64,000 nucleotides of DNA from Spiribacter roseus (GCF_002813635.1 NZ_CP016382.1:1426001-1490000); one strand, 5' to 3'. Positions 1 through 12,024 are shown, numbered from the stretch's first letter. Translations and numbers: made by a program. Notes: generated by a model from the letters alone, not told the origin.

Positions 1-2095
<2,095 letters not shown>

Positions 2096-2099
<4 letters not shown>

Positions 2100-2413
2100 T
2101 GCCCTGTATTCCCCGCATCTGTCGCCTGAAAGCCCAACAGTGTATCAACCGAACTGATCCGCGCGAGCCGCAGGAGCCCTTCCGGCACACCCACCAGCTC
2201 GAGCTGGCCCTGATCGGCGTTGAGAAGCCGCTGCCACTCCACCAGCAGCGCCAGCCCGGCACTGTCGACCTGGCGCACCCCGGTCAGATCGACCCGGTGG
2301 ACGCCGGCGGCGACCGGCAGTGTCCCCAGCAGGTCCGGCACGGTCCGCGCGGTCAGGTCGCCGTCAATGCCCAGCGCCTGGGGCGCGGTTCCCGTGATCT
2401 GCGCCGGTGTCAC
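2096..2413 (-). CDS. mlaB: STAS-domain phospholipid transport component MlaB
   Basis: MlaB is a 105-residue cytoplasmic STAS protein that binds the MlaF ATPase and stabilises the inner-membrane MlaFEDB complex. The STAS signature VDSAGLALLVEW, with the conserved DSxG turn, sits near residues 49-60. Translation starts at a GTG overlapping the mlaD stop (GTGA). In E. coli mlaC lies between mlaD and mlaB; here the two genes overlap directly, so mlaC is not in this operon. Confidence 0.88.
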
Positions 2414-2880
2414 TGGGCGTCTCCGCTGGACTGCTCGTAGAGAAACTGACCGACAATCTCTTCAAGGACCAGCGCCGACTGCGTCAGCGTGATCTCGTCA
2501 CCCGGCCCCAGCGAGTCGGGCATGCCGCCGGGCTGCAGCGAGACGTACTGCTCGCCGAGCAGCCCCGATGTGCGCACCCGCGCTGCCGTATCACTGGGCA
2601 GATCGTCATACTCCGAATGGATGGTGAGCTCGACGCGCGCCTCGAACCGGCCAGGGTCGAGGGTGATCGCACTGACCCGCCCGATCTGTACGCCGCTGAG
2701 GCTCACCGGAGCGCGCTCGCGCAGACCACCGACATTCTGGAAGTAAGCCTCCACCGTATAGCCCTCAGTGCGCTGGAATGCGGTGATGTTGCTCACCTGC
2801 ATCGCCAGCACGAACGCTGCGGCCAGGCCGGCGGCCACGAAGGCGCCGACCGCAATTTCCATCGTTCGGGAATTATCCAC
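2410..2880 (-). CDS. mlaD: MCE-domain lipid-binding protein MlaD
   Basis: MlaD is the substrate-binding MCE protein of the Mla transporter, anchored in the inner membrane with a periplasmic hexameric ring that handles phospholipids. The 156-residue protein has one N-terminal transmembrane helix (about residues 9-27, VGAFVAAGLAAAFVLAM) and a single MCE domain with the usual VGGLRERAPVSLSGVQIG segment (residues 50-67) and SGLLGEQYVSL later. It follows mlaE after 14 bases. Its usual periplasmic partner gene, mlaC, is absent downstream. Confidence 0.94.
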   Translation of the reverse strand: MDNSRTMEIAVGAFVAAGLAAAFVLAMQVSNITAFQRTEGYTVEAYFQNVGGLRERAPVSLSGVQIGRVSAITLDPGRFEARVELTIHSEYDDLPSDTAARVRTSGLLGEQYVSLQPGGMPDSLGPGDEITLTQSALVLEEIVGQFLYEQSSGDAQ

Positions 2881-2894
2881 CGGACAAACCTCCG

Positions 2895-3671
2895 TCAGTC
2901 GAACATGAGTGCCGTCAGCACAAAATCAAGTCCCAGCACGATCAGCGATGTCACCACCACCGTGCGGGTCGTGGCTCGGCTCACACCATGGGAGGTGGGC
3001 CGGCAGTCGTAGCCATTGAACACCGCGATCCAGCCGGCCACCACGCCGAACAGCACGCTCTTGATCAACCCATTCAGGATATCGTCGGAGAAGCTGACCT
3101 GGGACTGCATCTGCGACCAGAACGACCCACCATCCACGCCCAGCAGATTGACGCTGACAAGCCAGGCGCCGGTCACGCCGAGGACATTGAAGATCAGCGT
3201 CAGCAGCGGCAGTGACAGGATCGCGGCGGCCAGTCGCGGCGCGATGACGCGATGCTCGGGATCCACCGCCATCATCTCCATGCCGGCGAGCTGTTCGGTG
3301 GCCTTCATCAACCCGATTTCCGCCGTCAGCGCCGAGCCGGCCCGGCCGGCAAACAGCAGCGCGGTGACCACCGGGCCCAGCTCGCGGGTCAGTGACAGCG
3401 CCACCAGAACACCCAGCGACTGCTCGGCGCCAAAGTCCACCAGGGTGTAATAGCCCTGCAGGGCCAGCACCATACCCACGAAAAGCCCCGAGACGATGAT
3501 GATGACCAGCGTCAGCACGCCCACCGAGTACATCTCGCGAACCAGCAGACCGGGGCGTCGGACCAGCTCGCCCGAGCCCCGCAGGACCCGCAGCAGAAAC
3601 AGCACCGCCCGGCCGAGTGTGGCCGCCGTCGCCAGGGTTGAGCCCCCCAGCTGCTGGAGCATGCCGATCAT
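2895..3671 (-). CDS. mlaE: ABC transporter permease MlaE
   Basis: MlaE is the integral-membrane permease of the phospholipid ABC transporter MlaFEDB. The 258-residue length is normal for the family. It has several hydrophobic segments, with the family-typical [24 protein letters not shown] region split around residues 94-117, and the cytoplasmic coupling segment [17 protein letters not shown] follows. The start overlaps the mlaF stop by four bases (ATGA), consistent with stoichiometric co-translation of ATPase and permease. Confidence 0.95.
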   Translation of the reverse strand: MIGMLQQLGGSTLATAATLGRAVLFLLRVLRGSGELVRRPGLLVREMYSVGVLTLVIIIVSGLFVGMVLALQGYYTLVDFGAEQSLGVLVALSLTRELGPVVTALLFAGRAGSALTAEIGLMKATEQLAGMEMMAVDPEHRVIAPRLAAAILSLPLLTLIFNVLGVTGAWLVSVNLLGVDGGSFWSQMQSQVSFSDDILNGLIKSVLFGVVAGWIAVFNGYDCRPTSHGVSRATTRTVVVTSLIVLGLDFVLTALMFD

Positions 3672-4483
3672 CGATCCGCCCCGCGGAGATCCTCGGCGAT
3701 GGGAGGCGCCGGGTAATGAAATGGAACCGGCCCGTCGGGCAGCGCATTGAGAAACTGATCCACCCAGCGGCTTTCGCTATGCCGCAGCGCCTCGGGCGTC
3801 CCCGACGCGATCACCTCGCCCCCGGAGATCACATAGGCCCGGTCGGCGATGCGAAGGGTCTCGTCGACATCGTGCGAGACCACCACGCTGGTCAGCCCGA
3901 GCGCATCATTGAGCTGCCGGATCAATTGCATCAGCGCGCCCATGGAAATCGGATCCTGACCCGCGAAGGGCTCGTCATAGAGGATGATCTCGGGATCAAG
4001 CGCCAGCGCCCGCGCCAGCGACACGCGTCGCGACATGCCGCCGGAGAGCTCGCCGGGATAAAGGTCGCGGGCCCCGCGCAGGCCGACGGCCTCAAGCTTC
4101 ATGAGCACCACCGTGCGGATCAGTGTCTCCGGCAGGTCGGTGTGCTCACGCAACGGGAATGCCACGTTCTCGAAGCAGGTCATGTCGGTGAACAGGGCGC
4201 CACTCTGGAACAGCACCCCCATGCGTCGGCGCAGCCGGTAGAGATCACGCCGCGAGAGCCGATCAACCGCCTGCCCGTCGACGGCGACGCGCCCGGCGGA
4301 GGCCCGCAGCTGACCGCCGATCAGACGCAGCAGCGTGGTCTTGCCCGTCCCACTGGGCCCCATGATCGCCACGACCTCACCGCGCCTGACCTGCAGATCG
4401 ACGCCGTTGAACAGCCGATTGCTGCCGCGGCTGAAGACAACGCCGCTCAGATCGATCAGGGCCTCGGACTGGGTAACTGGCAT
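3668..4483 (-). CDS. mlaF: ABC transporter ATP-binding protein MlaF
   Basis: MlaF is the ATPase of the Mla phospholipid transport system at the inner membrane. Starting at the ATG at 4483 ([14 protein letters not shown]) gives 271 residues, the normal size. Walker [10 protein letters not shown] is at residues 42-50, the ABC signature [15 protein letters not shown] and Walker [14 protein letters not shown] follow, then an HD switch (VSHD). An open frame extends 34 codons further upstream, but a sigma-70-like promoter at 4526-4554 lies inside that extension, so 4483 is preferred. First gene of mlaFEDB-ibaG-murA-hisG. Confidence 0.95.
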   Translation of the reverse strand: MPVTQSEALIDLSGVVFSRGSNRLFNGVDLQVRRGEVVAIMGPSGTGKTTLLRLIGGQLRASAGRVAVDGQAVDRLSRRDLYRLRRRMGVLFQSGALFTDMTCFENVAFPLREHTDLPETLIRTVVLMKLEAVGLRGARDLYPGELSGGMSRRVSLARALALDPEIILYDEPFAGQDPISMGALMQLIRQLNDALGLTSVVVSHDVDETLRIADRAYVISGGEVIASGTPEALRHSESRWVDQFLNALPDGPVPFHYPAPPIAEDLRGADR

Positions 4484-4525
4484 GCGGATGGCTTCGCTGA
4501 TGTCGGTGCGATGAGGAATGCCGCG

Positions 4526-4554
4526 AGTATCCGTCAAGCCATAAAGGCGGTCAA
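4526..4554 (-). promoter_or_regulatory. sigma-70-like promoter of the mla operon
   Basis: On the minus strand TTGACC (4549-4554) and GATACT (4526-4531) are separated by 17 bases. Transcription would start near 4519, about 36 bases before the mlaF ATG at 4483. This supports the shorter mlaF start. Assigned by eye. Confidence 0.5.
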
Positions 4555-4555
4555 A

Positions 4556-4564
4556 TGCGATACT
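4556..4564 (+). promoter_or_regulatory. possible extended -10 promoter of the CaCA antiporter gene
   Basis: TGC followed by GATACT (4559-4564) is an extended -10 arrangement 34 bases before the ATG at 4598. No good -35 hexamer is present. The element abuts the -35 of the divergent mla promoter, so the two could interfere. Weak call. Confidence 0.25.
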
Positions 4565-4597
4565 TTGTGCCGTTACACCTGTCATGGAAGGGCCTGC

Positions 4598-5572
4598 ATG
4601 CTGATCGCCGCGCTGCTTGTCGTCATCGCCGCCGGATTCGTCGCCCTCGCCTGGAGCGCCGAGCGATTCGTCGACGGCAGCTCGGCACTGGCCCGCCAGC
4701 TGGGTGTCTCCAGCCTGCTGATCGGTCTGACGGTGGTCGGCATCGGCACATCACTGCCGGAAATGCTCGTCTCGGCCATTGCCGCCATCGACGGTACCCC
4801 CGGCATTGCCCTGGGCAATGCGCTGGGATCGAACATCGCCAATGTCGGCCTGATCCTGGGGACCACCGCCCTGGTCAGCCCACTGGTCATAAGCCCCGGA
4901 ATCCTCCGGCGCGAGATCCCGCTGCTGATGCTGGTGGTTGTGGCCACCGGCGCGCTGCTGGCGGATGGGGCGCTGTCCCGATTCGATGGGGTGGCACTTC
5001 TCGCCGGCATGCTGGCCGTGCTGACCTGGATGGCCTGGCAGGCCCGGCATCCGGAGCGCGGCGATGCCATGATCGCCCGCGAACTGGAATCGGCAGTGCC
5101 CGAACCCCTTCCGCTCGCCCAGGCGCTGCGCTGGACGCTGCTGGGCCTGGTGCTGCTCATCGCCAGCTCGCGCCTGCTGGTCTGGGCCTCGGTGCTGCTC
5201 GCCGGCCAGCTGGGGGTCAGCGACCTGATCATCGGATTGACCATCGTCGCCATCGGCACCAGCCTGCCCGAGCTCGCGGCAGGCCTCGCCAGCGTGCGGC
5301 GTGGCGAGAGCGAGCTTGCCGTGGGTAACATCATCGGCTCCAATCTGTTCAACCTGCTCGCGGTTCTGGGCATCGCCGGGGCGATCGCGCCATTCGCCTT
5401 TGATCAGGGGGATCTGGCGCGCGATTACGGGATCATGACCGGCTTCATGCTGGCCATCCTGGTCGTGGGCTATGGCCTGGGCAGGCGCGGCCGCCTGGGC
5501 CGATGGGAAGGCGGGCTGCTGGTGGGTGCGTACATTGCCTATCAGGCCCTGCTGTTCTTCAGTCACCGTTAA
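4598..5572 (+). CDS. Calcium/sodium:cation antiporter, CaCA family (YrbG-like)
   Basis: This is an inner-membrane cation/Ca2+ exchanger of the CaCA family, 324 residues, almost entirely hydrophobic with about ten predicted membrane helices. The two inverted alpha-repeats are obvious: VGIGTSLPEMLVSAIAAI with GNALGSNIANVGLILG in the first half, and VAIGTSLPELAAGLASV with GNIIGSNLFNLLAVLG in the second. The acidic residues in these repeats bind the ion. The E. coli homologue YrbG sits at the same place upstream of kdsD. The start is the ATG at 4598; the open frame upstream of it is antisense to mlaF. The transported ion in vivo is not deducible from sequence. Confidence 0.92.
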   Translation: MLIAALLVVIAAGFVALAWSAERFVDGSSALARQLGVSSLLIGLTVVGIGTSLPEMLVSAIAAIDGTPGIALGNALGSNIANVGLILGTTALVSPLVISPGILRREIPLLMLVVVATGALLADGALSRFDGVALLAGMLAVLTWMAWQARHPERGDAMIARELESAVPEPLPLAQALRWTLLGLVLLIASSRLLVWASVLLAGQLGVSDLIIGLTIVAIGTSLPELAAGLASVRRGESELAVGNIIGSNLFNLLAVLGIAGAIAPFAFDQGDLARDYGIMTGFMLAILVVGYGLGRRGRLGRWEGGLLVGAYIAYQALLFFSHR

Positions 5573-5583
5573 GAGCGAGAGCA

Positions 5584-6558
<975 letters not shown>

Positions 6559-7116
6559 ATGCGCCGCCGAGTGGTCATGCTGCTGGCGCTGGCCCTGGCT
6601 GCCCTGCTCGGCTGGCGGCTGTTTGGCGCGGGTGGCGACCCGGATGCGGTCAGGACGGTGACGAACCCCCGCCTGGATGCTTATGCCCGCACGGTTACAC
6701 TGACCACCACCAATGCGGACGGCGCAATCAGCTGGCGGGTACGATCACCCGACGCGCGCCACAACCCGCGGGACGGCAGCTGGCGCCTCGTCTCCCCGGA
6801 CTGGCGGGTGGAGACGGATCGGGGCCCGCCCTGGCGGGGCCGCTCGAACCATGGCTGGATCGGTGATGACGACACCCGTGCCCGGCTGCGCGGCGATGTC
6901 GTGATGACGCGCCAGACCGCCGAGGGTCGGACCCGGCTGACCACCCAGCGACTGGATGCAAGAATCCCCGAGCGTTACGCCGAGACGGACCAGCCCGTCA
7001 CAATGACCCGCCCCGGGCTGCGGGTGGATGCCGTCGGCGCACGGGTATGGTTTGCGCAGGAGCGCCTTGAACTGCTGGACGATGTAGAGGGAGTGTACGA
7101 TGCGGCTTCACCCTGA
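6559..7116 (+). CDS. lptC: LPS export system protein LptC
   Basis: LptC is the bitopic inner-membrane protein that takes LPS from LptB2FG and hands it to the periplasmic LptA bridge. The 185-residue protein has one N-terminal membrane helix (about residues 4-21, RVVMLLALALAALLGW) followed by a periplasmic beta-jellyroll with little sequence conservation. Identification rests on size, topology and position between kdsD and lptA. The ATG at 6559 begins at the first base after the kdsD stop codon. The C-terminus overlaps lptA by 17 bases. Confidence 0.88.
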   Translation: MRRRVVMLLALALAALLGWRLFGAGGDPDAVRTVTNPRLDAYARTVTLTTTNADGAISWRVRSPDARHNPRDGSWRLVSPDWRVETDRGPPWRGRSNHGWIGDDDTRARLRGDVVMTRQTAEGRTRLTTQRLDARIPERYAETDQPVTMTRPGLRVDAVGARVWFAQERLELLDDVEGVYDAASP

Positions 7117-7618
7117 GCGACTCTGGATCGGCGCCCTGCTGGCGCTTGTGGTGGCCGTGCCGGTCGCGCATGGCCAAGACGGCGATGGGGCGTCCGCCCC
7201 GCCACCGGTGGAGCTGGTGGCCGACCGCGCCGAGGTTGACGAGGCCGAGGGCATCAGCGTGTATCGCGGCGACGTCGTGCTGACGCGCGGCGCCCTGCGC
7301 ATCACCGGCGACGTCATGCGGGTATTCAGCAATGGCGCGGGCGAGCTCGAGCAGGTGACCGTGGACGGCACCCCGGCCACCTACCGCGAGACCGTGGCGG
7401 ATGCCGCCCCGCGACGGGCCGAGGCACCGCGGATGGAATACTTCGTCGCCGGTCCCGAGCGGCTGATCCTCAAACAGGGCGGACGCCTCTGGCAGGGCGA
7501 CAACACAGTGACCGGACGCACCGTCACGCATTACCCCGAAACCGCCCGCACCGTTGCCGAGAGCGGCGCTGACGACGACGAGCGCGTCAATGTCAGCGTC
7601 AACCCTGCGACGGACTGA
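7100..7618 (+). CDS. lptA: LPS transport periplasmic protein LptA
   Basis: LptA forms the periplasmic bridge carrying LPS from LptC to LptD. The 172-residue protein has an N-terminal signal peptide (about residues 1-25, cleavage after VAHG/Q) and an OstA/LptA domain with the characteristic [15 protein letters not shown] start and [20 protein letters not shown] segment. The C-terminal tail is acidic ([12 protein letters not shown]). It overlaps lptC and is followed by lptB after five bases, giving the expected lptCAB order. Confidence 0.92.
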   Translation: MRLHPERLWIGALLALVVAVPVAHGQDGDGASAPPPVELVADRAEVDEAEGISVYRGDVVLTRGALRITGDVMRVFSNGAGELEQVTVDGTPATYRETVADAAPRRAEAPRMEYFVAGPERLILKQGGRLWQGDNTVTGRTVTHYPETARTVAESGADDDERVNVSVNPATD

Positions 7619-7623
7619 CCGGC

Positions 7624-8355
7624 ATGGCGCGCAACCAGCTCGAGGCCCACGGGCTGTCAAAAACCTATCGCGGACGCTCAGTGGTGGATGGGGTTTCCAT
7701 CGGCCTGCAGAGTGGTGAGATCGTCGGTCTGCTGGGCCCGAATGGGGCTGGCAAGACCACCAGCTTTTACATCATTGTCGGCCTGATCCGGGCGGACGCC
7801 GGGGTCATCCGGCTGGATGGCGATGACATTGGCAGCCTCCCCATGCATGCCCGGGCACGGCGCGGGATCGGCTACCTGCCCCAGGAGGCATCGGTGTTCC
7901 GGCGGCTGCCGGTGCTCGACAACCTGCTCGCCGTGCTCGAGACCCGTGACGGGCTGTCGCGCCAGGCTCGGCTTGAGCAGGCGGAGGCACTGATGGAGGA
8001 GTTCGGCATCGGGCATCTGCGTGACCAGGCCGGGATCAGCCTGTCGGGCGGCGAGCGACGGCGCGTTGAGATTGCCCGGGCGCTGGCCGCCGATCCGCGC
8101 TTCATCCTGCTGGACGAGCCCTTCGCCGGCGTTGATCCGATCTCGGTGGGCGACATCAAGGGCATCGTCCGACACCTGGCGGAGCGCGGTATCGGCGTAC
8201 TGATCACCGATCACAACGTCCGCGAGACGCTGGCCCTGGTCGACCGTGCCAGCATCCTCAACGCCGGCCGGGTGATCGCCGACGGGACCCCCGGCATGAT
8301 CCTCGACAACGCCGAGGTGCGGGCGGTCTACCTGGGCGAGGACTTCCACCTGTGA
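7624..8355 (+). CDS. lptB: LPS export ABC transporter ATP-binding protein LptB
   Basis: LptB is the cytoplasmic ATPase that powers LPS extraction with LptFG. 243 residues, the usual size. Walker [10 protein letters not shown] (near residue 38), Q-loop [13 protein letters not shown], signature [15 protein letters not shown], Walker [17 protein letters not shown] and H-switch ITDHNV are all intact. lptF and lptG are not in the window. The 61-base gap to rpoN holds a GC-rich hairpin (8366-8381, six-base arms, four-base loop) with no T-run. Confidence 0.96.
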   Translation: MARNQLEAHGLSKTYRGRSVVDGVSIGLQSGEIVGLLGPNGAGKTTSFYIIVGLIRADAGVIRLDGDDIGSLPMHARARRGIGYLPQEASVFRRLPVLDNLLAVLETRDGLSRQARLEQAEALMEEFGIGHLRDQAGISLSGGERRRVEIARALAADPRFILLDEPFAGVDPISVGDIKGIVRHLAERGIGVLITDHNVRETLALVDRASILNAGRVIADGTPGMILDNAEVRAVYLGEDFHL

Positions 8356-8416
8356 GACTGGCGGGCGCCGGACAGCCGGCGTTACGCTATCCAGACCAAT
8401 TCGCACGCGGGGAACA

Positions 8417-9886
8417 ATGAAGCAGTCGCTTGAACTTCGGGCCAGTCAACAGCTCACCATGACGCCCCAGCTGCAGCAGGCGATCCGGCTGCTGCAGCTG
8501 CCGGCGGCCGAGCTGGCGCTCGAGATCCGCGAAGCGCTCGAGTCCAACGTCATGCTCGAGCCCGAAGACGACACCGATCACGCCGCCGCAGCCGCCGCGC
8601 CCGAGGGGACGACGCCGGCCACCCCCGATCCGTCGGAAGAGCGTCTGGGTTCGAACGCCACCGACGCCACCGAGCTGGGCGAGGGCATGGCGGTCTCCGA
8701 GCACTGGGATGACACCGGTCATAACGGGCCGGCGGGCGCCACGGCGGAAGGCGACGGCGGCAGCGACTTTCTCGATCGCCAGGCGGCCCCCGCCGATTCG
8801 CTGCGCGATCACCTGCAGTGGCAGGTCGATCTGTCCAGCCTGGGCGCAACCGACCGTCAGATCGCCGCCGCACTGATCGATGCCCTGGACGAGCGCGGGC
8901 ATCTGGCCGAGCCGGTCAGCGAATTGCGGTCCGCCCTCGACGCCGATGTCGACGCCGACATCGACGAGGACGACATCAACGCCGTCCTCACGATCCTCCA
9001 GCACATGGACCCGATCGGCATCGGCGCCCGTGACGCCCGCGAGGCACTGCAGATCCAGATCGACGCCATGCCGCCGGACACGCCCGGGCGCCAGACCGCC
9101 CGCCAGGCCATTGAAGCCGACTGGTCACTGTTCAGCCCAGGCCGGCAGGTCGCGCTGCGCGAGCACCTGAAGGTCGACCAGGAACAGCTGGACGTGGCCC
9201 TGTCGCTGATCCGCCGACTCGACCCCCATCCCGGATCGCGATTCGGCGAAACCCGCACCGATTACGTCGTCCCCGACTGTCGGGTGCGGCGGGTCAACGG
9301 CCGCTGGCAGGTCGAGATCAACCCCGAGGCTTCGCCCCGGGTGCGCATCAACGACTACTACGCGAGCCTGATCCGGCGGGGCGACAGCAGCCGTGACAAC
9401 AGCCTGCTGCGCGATCACCTGCAGGAGGCACGCTGGCTGATCAAAAGCCTGGAGTCGCGGCGCGACACGCTGCAGCGCGTGGCCGAATGCGTCGTCGAGC
9501 GCCAGCAGGCGTTTCTGGAGTATGGTGAAGAGTCGATGCAGCCACTGGTGCTGCGCGATGTCGCCGAGGCCATCGACATGCATGAATCGACCGTATCGCG
9601 GATCACCTCGCGGAAATACATCCTCACGCCCCAGGGCACGCTGGAGTTCAAGCATTTTTTCTCAAGCCATGTCCCGACGGCCGACGGCGGTGAGTGCTCG
9701 GCGACGGCCATTCGCGCGCGCATCCGCCGGCAGGTGGCGGCAGAGGATCCGGCCAAGCCACTCAGCGATTCACGGCTGACCGAGACGCTGCGTGGGGAGG
9801 GCATTCACGTGGCGCGGCGAACCGTGGCCAAATACCGGGAAGTCATGGGGATCGCCTCGTCAACCCAACGCAAACGGCTACGCTGA
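8417..9886 (+). CDS. rpoN: RNA polymerase sigma-54 factor
   Basis: RpoN directs transcription from -24/-12 promoters with enhancer-binding activators. The 489-residue protein has the Gln-rich region I at the N-terminus (residues 1-50, with SQQLTMTPQLQQAIRLLQL), a very acidic region II (about 50-125), the core-binding domain and the C-terminal RpoN box ARRTVAKYRE at residues 466-475. Its position between lptB and hpf is the conserved gammaproteobacterial one. The acidic linker is longer and more Asp/Glu-rich than in E. coli, in keeping with the acidic proteome here. Confidence 0.97.
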   Translation: MKQSLELRASQQLTMTPQLQQAIRLLQLPAAELALEIREALESNVMLEPEDDTDHAAAAAAPEGTTPATPDPSEERLGSNATDATELGEGMAVSEHWDDTGHNGPAGATAEGDGGSDFLDRQAAPADSLRDHLQWQVDLSSLGATDRQIAAALIDALDERGHLAEPVSELRSALDADVDADIDEDDINAVLTILQHMDPIGIGARDAREALQIQIDAMPPDTPGRQTARQAIEADWSLFSPGRQVALREHLKVDQEQLDVALSLIRRLDPHPGSRFGETRTDYVVPDCRVRRVNGRWQVEINPEASPRVRINDYYASLIRRGDSSRDNSLLRDHLQEARWLIKSLESRRDTLQRVAECVVERQQAFLEYGEESMQPLVLRDVAEAIDMHESTVSRITSRKYILTPQGTLEFKHFFSSHVPTADGGECSATAIRARIRRQVAAEDPAKPLSDSRLTETLRGEGIHVARRTVAKYREVMGIASSTQRKRLR

Positions 9887-9909
9887 AGAAGAAAACATAA
9901 GGGGAAATC

Positions 9910-10236
9910 ATGAAAATCGACATTACCGGCCATCACGTCGATGTCACCAACGCGCTGCGTGACTACGTCGAGGAGAAATTCCAGCGCCTCGAGCGCCACT
10001 TTGATCATGTCGTCGACGTCCATGTGATTCTGACCGTCGAGAAAAAGACCCGTAAGGCGGAGGCCACCCTGGTGGTCAGCGGCGCCCGGCTGTTCGCCGA
10101 GTCCACCGCCAGCGAGATGTATGCCGCCATCGACCTGCTGGTCGACAAGCTGGACCGCCAAGTCGTCAAGCACAAGGAAAAGCGCAGCGACCATCATCCG
10201 GAGCAGGGACGCGTCGGCGATAATCTGGAACCCTGA
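9910..10236 (+). CDS. hpf: Ribosome hibernation-promoting factor (short form)
   Basis: HPF binds the decoding region of the 30S subunit and promotes inactive ribosome dimers in stationary phase. At 108 residues it is the short (HPF/YfiA) form. MKIDITGHHVDVTNALRDYVEEKFQRLERH and the VEKKTRKAEATL strand fit the family (quoted here as overlapping short segments of one region). An AGGGGAAATC element precedes the ATG. It sits between rpoN and ptsN as in E. coli. Confidence 0.93.
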   Translation: MKIDITGHHVDVTNALRDYVEEKFQRLERHFDHVVDVHVILTVEKKTRKAEATLVVSGARLFAESTASEMYAAIDLLVDKLDRQVVKHKEKRSDHHPEQGRVGDNLEP

Positions 10237-10241
10237 GCATC

Positions 10242-10718
10242 ATGGAGCTTACCCGACTGCTGTCGGTGACGCGCACGCAGTGCGGGGTCGACGTCACCAG
10301 CAAGAAACGCGCCCTGGAGCGCATGAGCGAGCAACTCATGGCCGATACCCGGGCGGGCGGCGACGCCACGCGCGCCATCTTCGAGGGGTTGATCGTGCGT
10401 GAGCGTCTGGGCAGCACCGGACTGGGGCGCGGGGTGGCACTGCCCCATACCCGCAGTCCCGATATCGAAACCCCGCGTGCCGCCCTGGTCCGTCTGAATA
10501 AACCCGTCGCCTTCGACGCCGCCGACAGCCAGCCGGTGGATCTGCTGCTCGCCCTCCTCGTGCCTGAGCACAGCAACGATGAGCATCTGCGCATTCTCGC
10601 CCGGCTCGCGGAGCTGTTTCGCGACGAACACCTGTGCACGCGGCTGCGCCAGTGCCGCAGCGACGCCGAGCTCTACGCCACCATGACCGGCAGCGACGAC
10701 GGGGCGCCCGACGCATGA
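10242..10718 (+). CDS. ptsN: Nitrogen-regulatory PTS enzyme IIA
   Basis: PtsN (EIIA-Ntr) is the terminal phosphoacceptor of the nitrogen PTS, a regulatory relay acting on potassium transport and other targets rather than on sugar uptake. 158 residues; the phosphorylated His is His69 in GRGVALPHTRSP. The gene lies five bases after hpf and its stop overlaps the hprK start (ATGA). The matching HPr gene is 1.7 kb downstream. The enzyme I (PtsP) that would start the relay is not in this window. Confidence 0.94.
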   Translation: MELTRLLSVTRTQCGVDVTSKKRALERMSEQLMADTRAGGDATRAIFEGLIVRERLGSTGLGRGVALPHTRSPDIETPRAALVRLNKPVAFDAADSQPVDLLLALLVPEHSNDEHLRILARLAELFRDEHLCTRLRQCRSDAELYATMTGSDDGAPDA

Positions 10719-11185
10719 GCCAGATCCCCGGGACGCTGATGCGGGTCAACGGTGTGGGCGTCCTGATTCGGGGCGAGGCGGGCATGGGCAAGAGTGACAC
10801 CGCGCTGATGCTGCTGCGCGCCGGTCATCAGCTGGTGGCCGATGACGCCGTGATGGTCATACACCGCGGTGACCGGCTGATCGGCCGGGCACCGGACGCC
10901 GGTCGCGGGCGGCTGTGCCTGCGCGGGCCGGGGATCATTGCGGTCGGCGATCACTTCGGCACCGGTGCGGTGGCCGACTGGTCACCCATCGACTGCGCCA
11001 TCGAACTGACCCGGGCCCGACGCCCGGCAAGCGCCACGGCGGACTGGCAGACCCTGACGATCCACGGCATCGGACTGGCCCAACTGGCGCTGTCGCCCGA
11101 GCGGCCGGTCGCGGCGATCATCGAGCTTTTGGCAGTGACCGCACCGCGGCCCTGGAAGGTCCCGGAGGCCAGCGCATGCGACTGA
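10715..11185 (+). CDS. hprK: HPr kinase-like protein, kinase core only
   Basis: The protein resembles the C-terminal kinase domain of HPr kinase/phosphorylase, which phosphorylates HPr on a serine. Starting at the ATG at 10715 (overlapping the ptsN stop) it has only 156 residues, against about 310 for full HprK, and the P-loop GEAGMGKSD begins at residue 20. LVADDAV follows. By eye, the His of the HG motif that normally precedes the P-loop strand is Pro, and the Glu of the EIRGLGI signature is Cys (CLRGPGI). Alphaproteobacteria also have short HprK. A regulatory or altered activity is possible. Confidence 0.82.
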   Translation: MSQIPGTLMRVNGVGVLIRGEAGMGKSDTALMLLRAGHQLVADDAVMVIHRGDRLIGRAPDAGRGRLCLRGPGIIAVGDHFGTGAVADWSPIDCAIELTRARRPASATADWQTLTIHGIGLAQLALSPERPVAAIIELLAVTAPRPWKVPEASACD

Positions 11186-12024
11186 TCATCGTCAGCGGCC
11201 TCTCCGGATCGGGCAAGAGCGTCGCCCTTGCCACCCTGGAGGACTCGGGCTTCTACTGCATCGACAACCTGCCGGTGGATCTGCTGGATGCATTCGGTCA
11301 GCACATTGCAATGAGTGGCGAGGAAGCCGACTACGCCGTGGGCATCGATGCACGCAACCAGCCCGCATCGCTGAGTCGCTTTCCCGGCATCCTCGACGCC
11401 ATCGCCGCCCACGGCCTGGACACCGAAATCGTCTTTCTGGATGCGGATGACGCCACCCTGCTCAAGCGCTTTTCGGAAACCCGCCGCCGCCATCCGCTGA
11501 GCGGGCCGGATATCCCGCTGAATGAAGCGATCAAGGGGGAACGTGCCCGCCTCGTCCCGCTCCACGAGCGTGCCGATCTGACCGTCGACACCTCGCAGAC
11601 CACGTTGCATGAACTGCGCCAGATCATTCGCAGCCGACTGGCCGAATCGCGCACGCATCTGTCGGTGCAGCTGGAATCATTCGGCTACAAGCACGGCACC
11701 CCCACCGACGCCGATTTCGTCTTTGACAGCCGCTGCCTGCCGAACCCGCACTGGCAGCCCGCCCTGCGACCGATGACCGGGCGCGACCGGGCCGTGGCCG
11801 ACTTCCTGGCCGACAGCCCGCTGGTCGCCCGCTATCTCAAGCAGATCCAGGGGTTCATGGATGACTGGCTGCCGGTCTTCGAGGCCGAGAACCGCAGCTA
11901 TCTGACCATCGCCATCGGCTGCACGGGGGGGCAGCACCGCTCGGTCTATCTGGTCGAGGCGCTGGGTGCCCACCTGCGCGAGCACGCCACCGCCGTCACC
12001 GTGCGGCACCGGGAACTGCCATGA
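11176..12024 (+). CDS. rapZ: RNase adapter protein RapZ
   Basis: RapZ is a nucleotide-binding adapter that in E. coli steers RNase E to the sRNA GlmZ and so tunes glmS and glucosamine-6-phosphate supply for the envelope. 282 residues from the ATG at 11176, which overlaps the hprK 3' end by ten bases. Walker A GLSGSGKS is at residues 8-15, the FYCIDNLPVDLL segment follows, and the conserved C-terminal CTGGQHRSVYLVE is present. The position within the ptsN cluster is conserved across proteobacteria. Confidence 0.95.
   Translation: MRLIIVSGLSGSGKSVALATLEDSGFYCIDNLPVDLLDAFGQHIAMSGEEADYAVGIDARNQPASLSRFPGILDAIAAHGLDTEIVFLDADDATLLKRFSETRRRHPLSGPDIPLNEAIKGERARLVPLHERADLTVDTSQTTLHELRQIIRSRLAESRTHLSVQLESFGYKHGTPTDADFVFDSRCLPNPHWQPALRPMTGRDRAVADFLADSPLVARYLKQIQGFMDDWLPVFEAENRSYLTIAIGCTGGQHRSVYLVEALGAHLREHATAVTVRHRELP

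Noticed and set aside
4484-4585. 34-codon N-terminal extension of MlaF
   Set aside because: The only good promoter for the operon lies inside the extension, and MlaF homology starts near 4483.
3617-4597. In-frame upstream extension of the CaCA antiporter
   Set aside because: It is antisense to mlaF; antiporter homology and the first membrane helix begin at the ATG at 4598.
8366-8381. Hairpin between lptB and rpoN as an intrinsic terminator
   Set aside because: The stem is only six base pairs and no T-run follows.
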